DNA of 64,000 nucleotides, taken from NCBI GenBank assembly GCA_029001845.1, contig JAREWP010000095.1:1-64000 (forward strand), read 5' to 3'. The DNA comes from Candidatus Magnetocorallium paracelense (GTDB lineage Bacteria; Nitrospirota; Thermodesulfovibrionia; Thermodesulfovibrionales; Magnetobacteriaceae). The notes beneath the pieces are model-generated. The model was not told the DNA's origin. It made no database searches and saw only the letters and a list, made by a program, of their open reading frames with translations. Shown here piece after piece: positions 27,602-35,510 of the stretch. The translations under genes were made by a program, and so were the position numbers. Position 1 is the stretch's first letter, and each line of letters begins with the position of its first letter.

Positions 27602-28435
27602 ATGAATAAGAGAGTACCGGCTATACTATTCATACTTATATTATACCTTTCTTTCTGTATATCTTCTTATGCAGAGGAGGAGAAGCTCTCCGGCTATGAT
27701 ATCATCTATGAAGCCGAAGAACGTTATAATGGCGATACCGTTATAACCGACACAACGATGATATTGATCGATTCCCGCAAAAATAAACGTGTTCGTCAGA
27801 TGAAGATGTTCAGAAAAGACTTCGGTGAAAACAATAAAGATGAAAAATCCCTCTCCTTTTTTATCACTCCTGAAGATATAAAAAATACGGCCTATCTCAG
27901 CTATGAATATGACGATGAAAATAAGGAAGATGATTCATGGCTTTATTTGCCGGCTCTTAAAAAGGTAAAACGCCTGGCCTCTTCCGATAAATCGAGCTCT
28001 TTTATGGGCAGCGATTTTACTTATACTGACCTGAAGTCGTCGAAACGGGAATTTTGGAACTATAAAGTAATAAAATCGTCGGATTTGGTTGACGGCCATG
28101 ACTGCTGGGTTGTAGAGGGTGTGCCGAAAGAGGGCAAAAAGGTTAAAGTACTCAAGGAAACAGGTTATACAAAAGTGAATATTTGGGTGCGTAAGGACGT
28201 TTTTGTAAAGGTGAAAGCCAAGTTTTGGATTAAAAAAGGCAAGCGTATAAAGTTTTATAAGGCATCTAACCTTAAAAAGATCGATAACATCTGGACTGTT
28301 ATGGAAAGGCAGATGATTACAACAAAAAAAGGCCGTGTAGAGCACTCAACAGTTATGAAAACCGATAAAATAGTATATAATGAAGAGCTAAAAGACTCTA
28401 TATTTACACAGCAAAGAATGAAAGTGGGGATGTGA
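27602..28435 (+). CDS. Outer-membrane lipoprotein-sorting (LolA-like) protein
   Basis: A 277-residue periplasmic protein with a signal peptide (1-25, cleaved near SYAEE). The body matches the LolA-like family PF17131, which usually sits beside RND/MMPL or ABC exporters: GYDIIYEAEERYNGD, then SWLYLPALKKVKRLAS and SFMGSDFTYTDL are diagnostic. The fold is a half-barrel that carries a lipid-like cargo. GGAGG lies at 27591-27595. It overlaps the downstream barrel gene by 4 bp (GTGA), so the two are coupled. Confidence 0.9.
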   Translation: MNKRVPAILFILILYLSFCISSYAEEEKLSGYDIIYEAEERYNGDTVITDTTMILIDSRKNKRVRQMKMFRKDFGENNKDEKSLSFFITPEDIKNTAYLSYEYDDENKEDDSWLYLPALKKVKRLASSDKSSSFMGSDFTYTDLKSSKREFWNYKVIKSSDLVDGHDCWVVEGVPKEGKKVKVLKETGYTKVNIWVRKDVFVKVKAKFWIKKGKRIKFYKASNLKKIDNIWTVMERQMITTKKGRVEHSTVMKTDKIVYNEELKDSIFTQQRMKVGM

Positions 28436-29892
28436 AAAGAAGTATCCTTGCGCCGGTCTTAGAATACTTTCTTTCTCTTTTACAATTGAAGCTTCCTTGC
28501 CATCATATACATCACATTACTCTCTTATGTCTTATACTGTTAAGCCTTCAGGTTTCTTTTGCCCAGGAACCGGAAGACGACATATTTATGGAAGACGATA
28601 TATTTATTGATATAGATACTCTCGATATTGCACCGGTAGAACAAAAAAAACTGGAACTTGGCGGTTTTCTTGAAGAAAAAATATCCTATAGTTTTGACCA
28701 CTCTGATTCGGATTTCAGCCAAATCATAACTCGTTTAGGTCTGAATGCAAAGTTCCATATAAGCGAAAAATGGAAGGCCCGCTTTAAGGGGTACGGGCAG
28801 TATGATTTATCATATATTACCAGAGGGAGAAGCGATTTTACCGATGAAATACTCGATGACTATGAAGAACGGTATGAAATAGAAGAGTGCTTTATCGAAG
28901 GGTATATAACCGACTGGTTATATGTCGGAGCAGGAAGGCAGATCATCTCCTGGGGGAATACAGAGGGAGAGCAAATTACGGATATCGTTGTTCCCAGGGA
29001 TATGCTCGAGCCCGGCCTGTTGGATGTCGAAGATATGCGTCTGTCCGTTACAACGGTACAGCTTTCCCTGATTAAAGAGGCATTCGAGCTAAACCTTTTG
29101 GCCATACCGGAGATACGGGAAAGTAAGATCGGACCAAAGGGATCGGAGTTTGACTACTATAAATCATTAAGGAAAACCAGGACATATCTTGAAAACGAAG
29201 AGGTGCCCGGAAGCAGTATACGGCATATGGAATTTCTGGCGCGCTTATCATGGTCTTTAAAAAACAGTGATATTCATATCATCTTTGGCGATGTATATGA
29301 TGACAGACCCTATCTTGACTTTTCGGGATATAAAGACAGAAGAACCATTTCACTGGTTCCGCGCCATAAACGTATACAAGTATTTGGTTTATATGGAAAC
29401 TACGTCACAGGTCCGTGGCTTTTCAAAACGGAACAGGCTCTGAAACTGGGTAAGCCGATACCAAGAACGGATTTGCAATCTCAAACCATGCTGAATCCTA
29501 TGGATGTAAAGACATACAAAGAAAAAGACGTTGTACAGTCAATGATCGGATTCGAATACAATGGCTTTTCCAATTTATATGTAATTTTTGAATTTGTAAG
29601 CGAAAAGATTTTTGGACATGAAGATATTCTTTTAAACGATACATTTAACTACTACTCCACAATTATATTAACCTATGATGCTTTCCGTGAAACATTGAAT
29701 ACAGAGCTTTTGTGGAGTTATTATCCACAAAATAATGAACACTTACTACGCTTAAAAGCTGAATATGATATTACTGACAACATAAGCATAAATGCCGGAT
29801 TGGTCGTCTACACTTCATATGAAGATAGAGGGCTTCTATACGGTTTTAGAAATAACGACAGAGTGTCGGGTGGTATAAAATATAGTTTTTAA
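28432..29892 (+). CDS. Outer-membrane beta-barrel protein (DUF1302-like)
   Basis: A 486-residue protein beginning with GTG inside the previous gene's stop. An extended N-terminus (about 45 residues) ends in a hydrophobic signal peptide (cleaved near SFAQEP). The rest alternates amphipathic strands such as LYVGAGRQIISWGNTEG, and finishes in YSF, the terminal aromatic typical of BAM substrates. The GRQ-x-x-x-WG motif is common in DUF1302-type porins that pair with LolA-like proteins and exporters. It is the likely outer-membrane part of the 25299-29892 system. Confidence 0.82.
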   Translation: MKRSILAPVLEYFLSLLQLKLPCHHIHHITLLCLILLSLQVSFAQEPEDDIFMEDDIFIDIDTLDIAPVEQKKLELGGFLEEKISYSFDHSDSDFSQIITRLGLNAKFHISEKWKARFKGYGQYDLSYITRGRSDFTDEILDDYEERYEIEECFIEGYITDWLYVGAGRQIISWGNTEGEQITDIVVPRDMLEPGLLDVEDMRLSVTTVQLSLIKEAFELNLLAIPEIRESKIGPKGSEFDYYKSLRKTRTYLENEEVPGSSIRHMEFLARLSWSLKNSDIHIIFGDVYDDRPYLDFSGYKDRRTISLVPRHKRIQVFGLYGNYVTGPWLFKTEQALKLGKPIPRTDLQSQTMLNPMDVKTYKEKDVVQSMIGFEYNGFSNLYVIFEFVSEKIFGHEDILLNDTFNYYSTIILTYDAFRETLNTELLWSYYPQNNEHLLRLKAEYDITDNISINAGLVVYTSYEDRGLLYGFRNNDRVSGGIKYSF

Positions 29893-30076
29893 CTATATTT
29901 ATTTTGTTTACGTTTAGCCTGAGCAGGATTTATTTGACAAGAAACATCTCTTGGGGAGACAGAATAGAGAAAGTAACTTTTTCCCGTCACCTCTCTCCGG
30001 ACTCCTGAATTCCTCTCTTATTCTGCGCATAGGCGAACTATTTTACGTTATTCTAACTAATTCGGAGGTAATAAAG

Positions 30077-31042
30077 ATGTCTAAGTTACTTGATTTTTGC
30101 AGCAATTTTGACAAAAAGGATTTTTCGGCGGGACAGGACATGATAGCAATCGGAGAACACTCTAAGATTGTATACATATTAATCAGCGGCAGTGTCGATG
30201 TCATGGTAAACGACACTTTTATTACGAATTTGAGCGAACCCGGAACTGTGGTTGGAGAAATATCGGCTTTGCTCGAGATTCCCAGAACCGCTTCCGTTAA
30301 GGCTAAAGAGGCGTGCCGGGCATTTGTAATAAGTGATATTAGCAACTTATTTGACACCAGTATAGATGCCTCTCTCGAGATAACCAGACTGGAATTTGAC
30401 AGATTGTTCAAAGCAGCGAATAATCTGATACTCTTGAAAGAGGAGTTTTTGGAAGCCGCTTCTCATGCCGGTTTGGATCTGACAAAAATTCCACAGATGG
30501 CGGATTATATGGCTCAGTGGGAGAAAATCCAGGAAAGCTCGGCAGGAAAATTTCCCTTTGTCACTGAAAAAGCCATCGGAGAGGATAGGGAAATTACTTT
30601 GAATCCCGGTGATACGCTCCTGAAAGAGGGAGACAATGTTGAGAAGTTCTATGCTCTCAAAAGCGGTACAGTTACACATTCCCGACAGGACGGCGCATTC
30701 TCCTTCGATGTGTCTCAACCGGGAACGGTACTGAATGTGGGATATGCATTGGTCAATTGCGAAGCTATGACAACAGTGAAAGCGAAAGACAGTGTCATTA
30801 TAAAAGAGATTGATGACGTGAGAAACCTCTTTAGAACGGAACGGTCGGCAGGCTATGAGATTTTAAAACAAATAGCAGAGAAAATCGTCATGCTCACTCG
30901 CACCTTTGTCGATATGAAGGGAAAGCTCTTTGGCATTGCAGAAAGCATAAGCGGAGAGCATAAGGAGGGCATGAAGAAATTAACGGATTTACTCGTACAA
31001 AGAGAAAAGGATTTGAGGGCAACTTTAAGCAAAGCCGATTAA
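30077..31042 (+). CDS. Protein with two cyclic-nucleotide-binding domains
   Basis: A 321-residue cytoplasmic protein. The ATG at 30077 is chosen for GGAGGT at 30064-30069. A longer frame starting at TTG 29951 lacks such support. Domain 1 (about 10-110) has the cassette GEISALLEIPRTASV, close to the canonical G-E-x-A/S-L...P-R-T/S-A. Domain 2 (about 180-280) keeps the fold but its cassette (LNVGYALVNCEAMTTV) has lost the Arg and Glu, so it likely does not bind. A C-terminal helix region follows. There is no HTH or catalytic domain. It is the last of four plus-strand genes after the ABC-cNMP exporter. Confidence 0.85.
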   Translation: MSKLLDFCSNFDKKDFSAGQDMIAIGEHSKIVYILISGSVDVMVNDTFITNLSEPGTVVGEISALLEIPRTASVKAKEACRAFVISDISNLFDTSIDASLEITRLEFDRLFKAANNLILLKEEFLEAASHAGLDLTKIPQMADYMAQWEKIQESSAGKFPFVTEKAIGEDREITLNPGDTLLKEGDNVEKFYALKSGTVTHSRQDGAFSFDVSQPGTVLNVGYALVNCEAMTTVKAKDSVIIKEIDDVRNLFRTERSAGYEILKQIAEKIVMLTRTFVDMKGKLFGIAESISGEHKEGMKKLTDLLVQREKDLRATLSKAD

Positions 31043-31076
31043 TATAACGATCCGATTTATCATATCATACATTGAT

Positions 31077-31098
31077 ATGGATAAACTTGTTTATCCAT
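31077..31098. terminator. Perfect stem-loop downstream of the dual cNMP gene
   Basis: A 10-bp stem (ATGGATAAAC / GTTTATCCAT) with a two-base spacer. It lies 34 bp after the stop of the 30077 gene. A near-identical GGAYAAACTTGTTTATCC core recurs at 33070-33087, so it may be part of a dispersed repeat and act as terminator by position. There is no T-run. Confidence 0.45.
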
Positions 31099-31160
31099 GA
31101 CCACAAAGCATGAAAATTATTCGTGATGCTTCGTAGGGGCGAACCTGTGTGTTCGCCCCG
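31097..31160 (+). repeat. Dispersed repeat family B, copy 1
   Basis: The core CCACAAAGCATGAAAATTAT followed by TCGTGATGCTTCGTAGGGGC is shared with 53190-53320 and 54515-54590 (both reverse) and partly 31480-31530. The end forms a 9-bp stem hairpin GGGGCGAAC...GTTCGCCCC. Confidence 0.7.
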
Positions 31161-31548
31161 GCCGCGTGCCGTTTCTCCGGTGTGTTTGTTCGTTCACCAC
31201 CGCCGAGGCAGGTACGCAGGTCTGCCTCGACATTACTTAAGTTAAGCTGACTCTGGCAACGACTTTTTTTTTGCTCCCTCTCCCCCTTTGAAGGGGGAGA
31301 GGGTTGGGGTGAGGGGGTGCGGTAAGGTACTCGATAGAGTAACGCTTCTGTACCGTCACCCCTCACCTTGCTTAATCCTCTTCCCTCAAGGGGAGAGGAG
31401 ACTTAAAAGGGAATTTCTTTGAAATTCCTTAGCATAGAATTAAGTCATTTCAGGTCTATTTCGGGATAAACGCCTATGGCCCTCCGAGCCACCACAAAAC
31501 AATGAAAATTCAATCCCTTCGGGTCCATTGTTAGAGCAAATATGAATT

Positions 31549-32967
31549 TTATTCTCCCTCCAAATAATTATAAAGCGCCTCCGCCACGACACTATGCCCT
31601 ATGGGAGTCCAGTGCTGATCATAGGTAAAATAGGCCTGCTCGCTGTTTTTTATAGATTCTCGCAGTTGATTGGTGACACTGACAAACTCTATTCCCTCCT
31701 TTTCACAAAATTCCCGTACAGCTTCTTCCTGAGCAGATAGATTTTTAAAAATCGCTGCCTTTGTCTCCTTGGGCCCCGGAAGGTCTCTCTTTTTTAAAGC
31801 AAGAAATTCACGGATACTCTCTGCAGAGACCCTCTCTCGAATAAGGGGCATCACTACGTGAGGCTTATCGGGCGCAAAGACAACAATTAATCTTGCATCG
31901 ATTTCTTTACAAATCTCTTTTATCTTTAAAATCGCCAGTGAGGCTGTTTTCATTCCCGAAGACCTCATGAACTTCTCTTTGCTGACGTAGTGCTTTAACA
32001 ATCTTTTCACTGTAAAATCATAATGTCTGACACGATTGCCTTCAGAAACGGACACAGGCATCCATGAAAGAGGATTACTTGCAGCAAAAAGAGTTGATTC
32101 CCTTTTTACACCTGACCTCTGAAAGGAGAAAGTATTAATTAAAAATCTTTTTACTGCACTTCGAAGAGGAGAACTTTTGTAATAGGCCCTTATTCTTTCT
32201 CTGAAACCTGACTCCTTAGCTGTTCTGTCGATTAGTTCTCCTGAACCGCGAAAATCATTTCCCTCATAGAGCATTAAAAAAACGATATCAGGGGAGAGTT
32301 GTACTCCGAATTTCTCAAGAGTCTCTACATAGGTACCCGGATTTCCTCCGGACATTCCGAGATTATAAACCTTTTTTCCGCTGAGGGACTCATAAAGAGT
32401 CGGCCAGGCGTCTTGATCAGTGACTTTAGACCCTTCAGCGAATGAATCACCTAAAACCAGGACATCGTATGTATCGAAATCACTGCGATTTCTAAATCCC
32501 CTCTTATCTACTGTCAGTGTATAGGGTACATCGGGATACCCCTTTGGAGGGTTTGTATAGGAATGTCTGGTTTCCGGTATATCTCTGAAAACTCCTGATG
32601 TTTGGATGTTTGGGGGTCTGTGGTAAATATCGTCTGTCCTGACATAGCGCGGCTTAACAATCAGGCGTGCTCCTGTATCTACAATTATTATGCTGACAAT
32701 CAGTCCGAGCAATAGAGCGACAACTTTAAAACAACGTTTTTTTCTGTTTTTATGCTCGCAGTTGAAGATATAAAGTAAGAGTAACGAAATAAAAAGAAAC
32801 GCAACCATGGTGCAGAATCGTCCGACAGAGTAACGTCCCAAAAGAACCTCCCTGTGTTGGGCGATCAAATAATCTATTTTGCCGGGCGCCATCCACCAGA
32901 TAAGGTTGACTGAGATAAGAATTGCGGCTATAATCGGACGGGAATGTTTACGTAATCGTAAATTCAT
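31549..32967 (-). CDS. Membrane-anchored SGNH/GDSL hydrolase-like protein
   Basis: A 472-residue protein with N-terminal membrane helices (about 10-27, 52-70, 83-105) and an extracytoplasmic SGNH domain (about 150-470). The blocks are all visible: block I VLVLGDSFAEG (Ser near 172), block II NLGMSGGNPG, block III LYEGNDF, and block V DQHWTPIGH with the catalytic Asp/His. This architecture resembles AlgX/DHHW-type acyl esterases or acetyltransferase partners that modify surface polysaccharide. Partner genes are not visible nearby. The family is confident, the substrate is not. Confidence 0.82.
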   Translation of the reverse strand: MNLRLRKHSRPIIAAILISVNLIWWMAPGKIDYLIAQHREVLLGRYSVGRFCTMVAFLFISLLLLYIFNCEHKNRKKRCFKVVALLLGLIVSIIIVDTGARLIVKPRYVRTDDIYHRPPNIQTSGVFRDIPETRHSYTNPPKGYPDVPYTLTVDKRGFRNRSDFDTYDVLVLGDSFAEGSKVTDQDAWPTLYESLSGKKVYNLGMSGGNPGTYVETLEKFGVQLSPDIVFLMLYEGNDFRGSGELIDRTAKESGFRERIRAYYKSSPLRSAVKRFLINTFSFQRSGVKRESTLFAASNPLSWMPVSVSEGNRVRHYDFTVKRLLKHYVSKEKFMRSSGMKTASLAILKIKEICKEIDARLIVVFAPDKPHVVMPLIRERVSAESIREFLALKKRDLPGPKETKAAIFKNLSAQEEAVREFCEKEGIEFVSVTNQLRESIKNSEQAYFTYDQHWTPIGHSVVAEALYNYLEGE

Positions 32968-33012
32968 CTGCAGAAAAGGGTTATGGTTTACAGGCTCTAA
33001 GTCTCTTTTTTT

Positions 33013-33132
33013 GTGAGTGTTCAGTTAAGGGCGTTGTTTTCTTAAATCTTTATATTAAGAGGGTGGCATGGACAAACTTGTTTATCCATGCCACCCATAC
33101 TGAATTTTGGGCGCTCTTTACTGAACGCTCAC
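33013..33132. repeat. 120-bp inverted-repeat element with nested hairpin
   Basis: The ends are about 22-bp imperfect inverted repeats (GTGAGTGTTCAGTTAAGG on the left, the complement of CTTTACTGAACGCTCAC on the right). The centre holds a long hairpin, GGGTGGCATGGA (33061-33072) pairing with TCCATGCCACCC (33085-33096). Flanking T-runs make any target duplication unreadable. It looks like another non-autonomous element, unrelated in sequence to the 133-bp family. Confidence 0.65.
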
Positions 33133-33477
33133 CTTTTTTTTTACTTGCATATTCATTACGTCTGCTTACTCTTCCCCTTAAATGGGTAAGAAAATAACAC
33201 AATAATAACTTTTATTACAAGCTCTTCTATTCATTTTTAAATCCGAAAACAGGCAACAACGCACTGAAATGAGCTGCATTCATATCTATTCCTCTAATCG
33301 TTCACTTAATCCCTAAGGGCCTGTCTGTTGCACATTTTCATTGCTTTGTGGCAGTTCGCAGTAAGAATTATTGACTTTTGCTCATTCCCTCGATAAACTT
33401 GTATGACTTACCAAAAAATTATAATATTGGCGCAATTCTTATCGTTTTTGATATACTTTCATGATTATCTATGTTGT

Positions 33478-33500
33478 TTATACTAAAATCATTAGTATAA
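33478..33500. promoter_or_regulatory. 9-bp dyad upstream of PPi-PFK
   Basis: TTATACTAA (33478-33486) and TTAGTATAA (33492-33500) form a perfect dyad with a 5-bp spacer, about 195 bp before the PFK start codon. It has the look of an operator. No partner regulator is identified. Confidence 0.4.
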
Positions 33501-33693
33501 CAGCATTATGAATAAGAAATTTCGCAAAGACAGGAATAACTCGATTTGCCCTTTACCTTTGCTTCAACAAATATTCTCGTAATTGTCCTCTTTTTCTCTG
33601 TCTTTAGCGCCTTTGTGATAATAATTTTCTCTGATAAATAATAGAGGTAGTAGCTTAACTACCGCATTTTTCTAATACAAGGAGGATTTGTAC

Positions 33694-34899
33694 ATGCCTA
33701 AGAAAGTTGCTCTTTTAACGGCAGGCGGTCTGGCGCCGTGCCTGAGTTCCGCAGTGGGAGGTCTTATCGAACGTTACAGTGAGACCTTACCTGATACTGA
33801 GATAATCGGATTTATAAGTGGTTATGACGGTCTTTTACGTAAAAATTTTATGACTGTTACTCCTGAAATCAGGAAGCAAGCCTCAGTTCTCCACGATTTT
33901 GGCGGCAGCCCTCTGGGAAACAGCCGCGTAAAATTGACAAATGTCAAAGATTGTGTAAAAAAGGGTCTCGTCAAAGAGGGTGAGGACCCGCTGAAGGTGG
34001 CTGCTGAAAATCTCAAAGAACTGGGTGTCGAAGTGCTCCACACAATAGGCGGAGACGACACAAGTCTGACTGCCGCAGATTTGGCGAAATACCTGAAGGA
34101 CAACAATTATGACCTCACTGTGGTAGGACTGCCTAAAACAATCGATAACGACGTCGAACCGATTGCCCAGACCCTTGGCGCTTACACTGCCGCCCAAAAC
34201 GGTGCTCAGTTCTTTCAAAACGTTGTGGCGGAAACATCGGCTAACCCGAAAATGCTTATCGTACATGAGGTTATGGGCAGAAGCTGCGGTTATTTAACGG
34301 CCAAAACAGCTCAGGTATACCAGGAGATGATTGAACACAGGAGATTTCTTGACATCTTCGGTGTCAGCCATGCTCAATACTCGGTCGATGCCGTTTTAAT
34401 GCCTGAAGTGGAGTTCGATATCGATAAACTGGCAGCATACCTTAAAGAACGCCTTGAGAAAAACGACTGCGCCAAAATTTTTATCTCCGAAGGCGCAGGA
34501 GCGGCAGGTATTGTACATGAGCTCGAGACAAAGGGAGAAGAAATACCCAGAGACGCCTTTGGTCATGTTAAGCTCGATAAGGTGAATGTGGGGCAGTGGC
34601 ATGCAGACGTGCTTTCGAAGAAGATAGGCGCAGGCAAGTCTCTTGTCCAGAAAAGCGGATACTTCTCAAGAGCGGCGAATCCCATTCTTCAGGATATTAT
34701 GCTCATTAAATCGATGACTGACCTTGCAGTAGAGTGCGCCGTCAAAGGAGATGCCGGTATAATCGGGCATGATGAAGGAAGAGGTAACGTACTCAGAGCC
34801 ATAGAGTTCGACAGAATTAAAGGCGGTAAACCCTTTGATACCGATTCCCAATGGTATAAAGACCTTTTGAAAGATATTGGACAGCCGGACCTCAAATAG
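33694..34899 (+). CDS. pfp: Pyrophosphate-dependent 6-phosphofructokinase
   Basis: A 401-residue phosphofructokinase that uses pyrophosphate, so the step is reversible. GGDDT near residues 112-116 has Asp at the position where ATP enzymes have Gly, the standard mark of PPi use. The catalytic loop PKTIDND is near 140-146 and the substrate loop EVMGRSCGYL near 190-199. The ATG at 33694 has GGAGG at 33681-33685. An in-frame TTG two codons earlier is less likely. It is monocistronic, followed by a strong hairpin at 34919-34943. Confidence 0.93.
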   Translation: MPKKVALLTAGGLAPCLSSAVGGLIERYSETLPDTEIIGFISGYDGLLRKNFMTVTPEIRKQASVLHDFGGSPLGNSRVKLTNVKDCVKKGLVKEGEDPLKVAAENLKELGVEVLHTIGGDDTSLTAADLAKYLKDNNYDLTVVGLPKTIDNDVEPIAQTLGAYTAAQNGAQFFQNVVAETSANPKMLIVHEVMGRSCGYLTAKTAQVYQEMIEHRRFLDIFGVSHAQYSVDAVLMPEVEFDIDKLAAYLKERLEKNDCAKIFISEGAGAAGIVHELETKGEEIPRDAFGHVKLDKVNVGQWHADVLSKKIGAGKSLVQKSGYFSRAANPILQDIMLIKSMTDLAVECAVKGDAGIIGHDEGRGNVLRAIEFDRIKGGKPFDTDSQWYKDLLKDIGQPDLK

Positions 34900-34918
34900 C
34901 ATACCCCGTCATATCGAA

Positions 34919-34943
34919 GGTCAGGGCGCATTGCGCCCTGACC
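34919..34943 (+). terminator. Stem-loop terminator after PPi-PFK
   Basis: GGTCAGGGCGC pairs with GCGCCCTGACC around a short loop, giving a GC-rich 11-bp stem that begins 20 bp after the stop codon. The trailing sequence has only a weak T content (CTCTT). Confidence 0.65.
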
Positions 34944-35046
34944 CTCTTGAATCCTCACAACGATCTGAGACTAACTCCCTCTTGTAAGATATGATCTATT
35001 TAACAGACAACCGATCCCTGATCCTCAGTGAACTTCTTTATATCTG

Positions 35047-35220
35047 TCACCTGCTTTTGTTTTCCTCTATAAATTTATCGATATCCCTTTTATCGAATAA
35101 AGTTCTTTTCCCGATCTTAACGGTTTTCAGTCTTCCTTCTTTAACAAGAGCATAGAGCGTGGTCCTGCCGATTTTAAGGTAATTCAAAGTTTCGTTAACT
35201 GTTAAAAGCCCCTCTGTCAT
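35047..35220 (-). CDS. Small helix-turn-helix (excisionase/HTH_17-like) protein
   Basis: A 57-residue protein read by hand. It starts at ATG 35220-35218 and stops at TGA 35049-35047. The sequence MTEGLLTVNETLNYLKIGR is followed by TTLYALVKEGRLKTVKIGKR and a short tail, which is a full MerR-like winged-HTH of the excisionase type (L-T-V-x-E...L-x-I-G-R-T-T-L-Y...G-x-L-K...I-G-K-R). It faces a 33-residue open frame across 132 bp containing three 20-bp direct repeats, so it probably binds there and autoregulates. No integrase is visible. Confidence 0.82.
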   Translation of the reverse strand: MTEGLLTVNETLNYLKIGRTTLYALVKEGRLKTVKIGKRTLFDKRDIDKFIEENKSR

Positions 35221-35230
35221 CGACAATCAT

Positions 35231-35290
35231 ATCAATACTCGATTCTGTTCGTCAATAGTCGTTATTGTTCTGCAATATTCGTTTTTTCTT
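35231..35290. promoter_or_regulatory. Three 20-bp direct repeats, likely operator array
   Basis: Three abutting units of exactly 20 bp at 35231-35250, 35251-35270 and 35271-35290, consensus NTCAATANTCGNTNTTGTTC (third unit degenerate at its end). Related words in inverted form (CGAATA, AACAATATCG) follow at 35319-35332. The array overlaps the space just upstream of the HTH gene, and its end touches the -35 box of the rightward promoter. Confidence 0.65.
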
Positions 35291-35318
35291 GACAGATTGA
35301 ATAGCAACGAATTATAAT
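35289..35318 (+). promoter_or_regulatory. Sigma-70-type promoter for the microprotein
   Basis: TTGACA (35289-35294) and TATAAT (35313-35318) both match the consensus exactly, with an 18-bp spacer. It drives rightward into the 33-codon frame at 35353. Confidence 0.75.
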
Positions 35319-35352
35319 GAACAATATCGAATAATAAAGAATAGGAGGCCCT

Positions 35353-35454
35353 ATGGAAGACATAATAACTTTAGCTGTTTCCAACACAGCATGGATCGCA
35401 TTTCTTTACATCGGAGAAATGGCAGTATCTGTAATCGATAAAGTAAAAAAATAA
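35353..35454 (+). CDS. 33-residue microprotein, possible small membrane peptide
   Basis: A short frame from ATG 35353 to TAA 35452-35454, preceded by AGGAGG (35342-35347) and a consensus promoter. The product begins MEDIITLAVSNTAWIAFLYI and ends in VIDKVKK: acidic start, a hydrophobic helix of about 18 residues, basic end. That is the look of a small membrane peptide (type I toxin-like or regulatory). No homology is claimed. The promoter and ribosome-binding site make real expression likely. Confidence 0.6.
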   Translation: MEDIITLAVSNTAWIAFLYIGEMAVSVIDKVKK

Positions 35455-35510
35455 AAAATTTAATTTCATGTATTGATTTTCTCTTAGGCTCTTTTATATT
35501 CTTAAACATT

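Larger units (their letters stand above)
31043..31548. other. Intergenic region with hairpins and dispersed repeats
   Basis: 506 bp with several structured repeats: a perfect 22-bp palindrome ATGGATAAAC-TT-GTTTATCCAT (31077-31098), a family-B repeat (31097-31160) with a GGGGCGAAC/GTTCGCCCC hairpin, a pyrimidine/purine hairpin CCCTCTCCCCC/GGGGGAGAGGG (about 31276-31305) and a partial family-B copy near 31480-31530. An open frame reading PSPQPSPPSKGERE is only the translation of the CT-rich repeat. I see no gene. Confidence 0.6.
32968..33693. other. Intergenic region with inverted-repeat element and dyad upstream of PPi-PFK
   Basis: About 725 bp between divergent genes. It contains a 120-bp inverted-repeat element (33013-33132), a dyad at 33478-33500 (TTATACTAA/TTAGTATAA) and the AAGGAGG of the next gene at 33679-33685. 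The remainder is AT-rich with no supported gene. Confidence 0.5.

Noticed and set aside
29951-30076. Longer N-terminus for the dual cNMP protein
   Set aside because: TTG start without ribosome-binding site; the ATG at 30077 has GGAGGT at the right distance.
31091-31366. 91-codon frame on the minus strand with P-S-P-Q-P-S-P-P-S-K-G-E
   Set aside because: It is the translation of CT-rich inverted repeats found in many genomes. No ribosome-binding site or domain.
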